This document shows, one piece after another, positions 61,193 through 64,000 of a stretch of 64,000 nucleotides of DNA. A program made the translations under genes and the position numbers. The DNA is from Gemmatimonadota bacterium. GTDB lineage: Bacteria; Gemmatimonadota; Gemmatimonadetes; Gemmatimonadales; Gemmatimonadaceae. Numbering within the stretch: the first letter of the stretch is position 1; every line of letters begins with the position of its first letter. The DNA lies in the NCBI GenBank assembly GCA_021324775.1, contig JAJPIM010000023.1:117176-181175 (forward strand), written 5' to 3'. Below the pieces are notes generated by a model, which was not told the DNA's origin, did not search any database, and saw only the letters and a program-made list of their open reading frames with translations.

Positions 61193-63703
61193 TCACATTC
61201 GGAACAGATAGCTGAACTTCACGAAGAAGCTGTCCGCTTCTCTCGTGAGCGTCAGGATCCGGAACGACACGGGTTCGGTGAGGTTGTTCCCATACCCGAT
61301 GAACACCACCGTGCCGGGAATCGGCTGGTACGCGAACAGTGCCTGGCCACCAAAAGTATTGGTGGTCGTCCGCACGGCCCGGGAGATGATCCCGGTGTTC
61401 GGGTCCTTGATGTAGATCGGGAGCTCGGTGCGAGATGCGTCTCGCAGGCTGTCGACGTATACGGCGTCGTACTGGCCCACCAGGCGGAAGAATATGGGGC
61501 GGGACAGTTGATATTCGATGTCCAGCCGCGGGATGATCGTCTGCGCCACGAGCGATCCATCGCTGCGCCGGTGGTAGTACTGCGCGTTGTACGTGAGCTG
61601 TCCCCGGAACTGCGGCGTCGGCCGCCAGTCGAGTGTGAGTGATGTGCTGTTGATATTGGCCGACGCCCACTCGAAGAAGTTCTCGTCCCGGCAGGTGAGA
61701 TAATTGAGCTTGAAGTCGAAGCTTGCGAACGCCGGTGTCTGCAGCGAAAACACGCAATCGGTGTTGGGGATCTGCGACGTGCCGACGAAGTGTGTGAACG
61801 TCGTGTCGCCCCCGGCGATGTGACCGAGGTAGTAGTACTGGTACAACTGCGGATCGTATCCGAAGTGCTCCAGAAACATGGCGCCCTCCAGTTGCCACCC
61901 GCCAAAGAGGGTCGCGAACGCCGAGAAGTGGAACTTCCGGTCTTCGGTCGGTCCTCCATCGGTGAAGTTCCGATAGGTCCAGATGTTCACGAAGGTGAAA
62001 TCCGGTGTGAATGTCTGGAGAAATCCGCCAGGTGCGAAGTAGAATGTGTACCGGCTGTCCGCCGTGAAGTTCGTCACCCCCGCCCGGCTCACAAACCCGG
62101 CGCCCGGCGCCCACTCGGGATCGATCCCGTTCAGGTCGTAGTTGAGGCCGAGCGAGCGCCCGGCCCGCACGAAATGCGCGTCCCACATCGGACCCGCACC
62201 ATGCTGGTTCGTCGCCGGCAGGGTGTCCGTAATGAATGGCGTGTTGACTCGGCTCGAACTCGCCGCACCCTGAACGCCGAGGGAATAAATCTTGTCCCAC
62301 GTGACCCGGGTGTCAGCGCCGACGACTCGGTTGAACGACCCGCCATCCTCCTTGTCCGTCGCGACGAAGCCGATCTGCGACGCCTCGCCGACGTCGGTGA
62401 GCGTCCGCAGCACATTGAAGAGGGGATGCCCCGCGCCGGCCGCGAACGGATTGCCCTCGTCGTCCAGGGCACCGAGATAGGCGACGTCGAAGTTGCCCAC
62501 CTTGCCCGTGAGTTTCACTGCCCCGATCGGCGCCGATATCTGCCGTGTGTAGATGATGTTGTTCGGGACGCTGAACTGGTCGATCCCCTCGAGGAAGAAC
62601 GGCCGCTTCTCCGGATACTGAATCGCCTGGCGCGGATCGTACTGTAGTTGCGTGGCATCGGACTCGACCTCCGCGAAGTCGGGGCGAAATGTCCCGTCGA
62701 GGATCAGGTTGTTCGTGACGCCGTAGCGCACATTGCCACCGAACTGCGGCCGCTCGACCCGGTACACCCACGGCGCCGGCCCGCTCGGCGGATTCCCCGT
62801 CCCGGCCGGACCCGGATAGCCGAGCGATTTCTCGGTCACGATCGGGTTCAGGTCGAGGACCAGGCCGCGATCGAGTCCCGTCAGTCCCACCAGCGTCCCG
62901 GATTGCGCCAGGAACGACGCGTTGGCGATGCGCGTCGGCACCCAGGTATCCATCTCCGCGAGGTGCTGCACGTTGCGGATGATGTTGATCCCCCAGTCCT
63001 GCGGGTCCCGCTGCTGGAACTTGAAGCTGCGGAAGGGAATCCGCATCACGACCTCGTAGCCATAGGCCGTGAGGTGGCCCTTCGACTCATAGACGAAATC
63101 GGCGCTCAGATCCACGGGCGGCGGCCCGGTCGCGGCGACGTTGTAGCCAGTGGCCAGCACGCCCTCGGTGATCGTGCCGTCCTCCTGGACGCCGAACGGA
63201 TTCACGCCCAGGAACAACGCGTGCCGCCCGTGGATGAAAGGCGTGAGGACCAGCTCCACGTTGTCGTCGCCGTCGATCAGGTCGCGGTTGGCCAGCGTCG
63301 CGTGCACGGCTCCGTGCGCCTCGAAGGCGCGGATCCCGAAATACATCGCTGTCGCGCTGTACCACACGAAGACTTCTGTCGAGTCGGAGGCCTGCCGGCC
63401 GTCGACCGGAAAAAACTCCGAGAAGCCGTTGAGGAGCGCCGCGCGCTGCCATACCGGGGCGCTCAGAGTCCCGTCGACTGCGATATCCGTGTCGAACCGG
63501 GGAATCCGGACATTAAGGTCACCCTGCAGCCCACTATAGACGGCCCCCGCCGCCACAGAATCCCCAGTTCTGGGACTCTTGGAATCCCGTGGCGCGCCGG
63601 TGTCGGTTGCAGGCGCGGCGGCAGGCGGCGGCCCGGCCGTCTGAAACGCCAGCAGCGGCGCGATCTCGGGCAGCACGACTGCAGCCAGAAGTGGTAGAAG
63701 CAC
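61193..63703 (-). CDS. DUF5916-containing outer-membrane-type protein with CBM9-like N-terminal domain
   Basis: ISIDG-like VDGTLSAPVWQRAALLNGFSEFFPVDGRQASDSTEVFVWYSATAMYFGIRAFE; FRPDFAEVESDATQLQYDPRQAIQYPEKRPFFLEGIDQF; C-terminal aromatic F.YLFRM. Confidence 0.88.
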   Translation of the reverse strand: MLLPLLAAVVLPEIAPLLAFQTAGPPPAAAPATDTGAPRDSKSPRTGDSVAAGAVYSGLQGDLNVRIPRFDTDIAVDGTLSAPVWQRAALLNGFSEFFPVDGRQASDSTEVFVWYSATAMYFGIRAFEAHGAVHATLANRDLIDGDDNVELVLTPFIHGRHALFLGVNPFGVQEDGTITEGVLATGYNVAATGPPPVDLSADFVYESKGHLTAYGYEVVMRIPFRSFKFQQRDPQDWGINIIRNVQHLAEMDTWVPTRIANASFLAQSGTLVGLTGLDRGLVLDLNPIVTEKSLGYPGPAGTGNPPSGPAPWVYRVERPQFGGNVRYGVTNNLILDGTFRPDFAEVESDATQLQYDPRQAIQYPEKRPFFLEGIDQFSVPNNIIYTRQISAPIGAVKLTGKVGNFDVAYLGALDDEGNPFAAGAGHPLFNVLRTLTDVGEASQIGFVATDKEDGGSFNRVVGADTRVTWDKIYSLGVQGAASSSRVNTPFITDTLPATNQHGAGPMWDAHFVRAGRSLGLNYDLNGIDPEWAPGAGFVSRAGVTNFTADSRYTFYFAPGGFLQTFTPDFTFVNIWTYRNFTDGGPTEDRKFHFSAFATLFGGWQLEGAMFLEHFGYDPQLYQYYYLGHIAGGDTTFTHFVGTSQIPNTDCVFSLQTPAFASFDFKLNYLTCRDENFFEWASANINSTSLTLDWRPTPQFRGQLTYNAQYYHRRSDGSLVAQTIIPRLDIEYQLSRPIFFRLVGQYDAVYVDSLRDASRTELPIYIKDPNTGIISRAVRTTTNTFGGQALFAYQPIPGTVVFIGYGNNLTEPVSFRILTLTREADSFFVKFSYLFRM

Positions 63704-63832
63704 GTGCTATCGTAACACGTCTTGAGGGCTCGCAGGTAGCCAGGGTTACGCCGTCGCGATGCTACCGGGGCAAGTCTTCGACAGCCAGGCATGCCACGAG
63801 GTTGCAGGCGATAGTAGGGTTGCAACTGATGG

Positions 63833-63984
63833 TGGGGGCCGTTGCCCGACAGGGAGACCTGCGGTTCGGAACGGCCCCCACTGCGCGTTGCCGCGACATC
63901 CAGCGCGGGTTCTGGATTGGTGGGACGGGTCAGGCGGCCGTCGGCGGGTGCGGCCGGTGACCGCGGGCCGGTCGCGACCGGCCC
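63833..63984. repeat. composite intergenic repeat element, diverged copy
   Basis: gggggccgttgcccgacagggagacctgcggttcggaacggccccc (63833-63878) and palindrome gggccggtcgcgaccggccc (63965-63984) followed by cctaccagggacga. Confidence 0.88.
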
Positions 63985-64000
63985 CTACCAGGGACGATTT

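Overview
High-GC bacterial chromosome window. The gene content (ADOP-type FtsX/MacB permease, Ser/Thr kinase-TolB-TPR protein, DUF5916, M16 pair, S9 peptidase, carboxypeptidase-regulatory/TonB-like receptor) suggests Gemmatimonadota or a similar phylum; this is an inference, not a database result. Most of the window is ordinary metabolic, secreted and transport genes. Four regions stand out. (1) A compact minus-strand RiPP-like operon at 22367-26488: a Cys/Thr-rich cassette-repeat precursor peptide, a HopA1-like (phosphothreonine-lyase-type) protein, and a translationally coupled kinase/LanC protein with a possible RRE-like N-terminus and a CCG zinc motif. (2) A GEMM-type cyclic-dinucleotide riboswitch at about 27070-27172 upstream of a secreted right-handed beta-helix protein. 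(3) A candidate defence island at 32507-37748: a PD-(D/E)XK-like nuclease gene convergent with a 1270-aa STAND-type P-loop NTPase. (4) A dispersed family of palindromic intergenic elements, with copies near 5.4, 7.8-8.0, 47.4-47.7, 51.7-52.1 and 63.8-64.0 kb. No tRNA, rRNA, CRISPR array or intact transposase was recognised. All product calls come from reading motifs in the translations; no searches were run.
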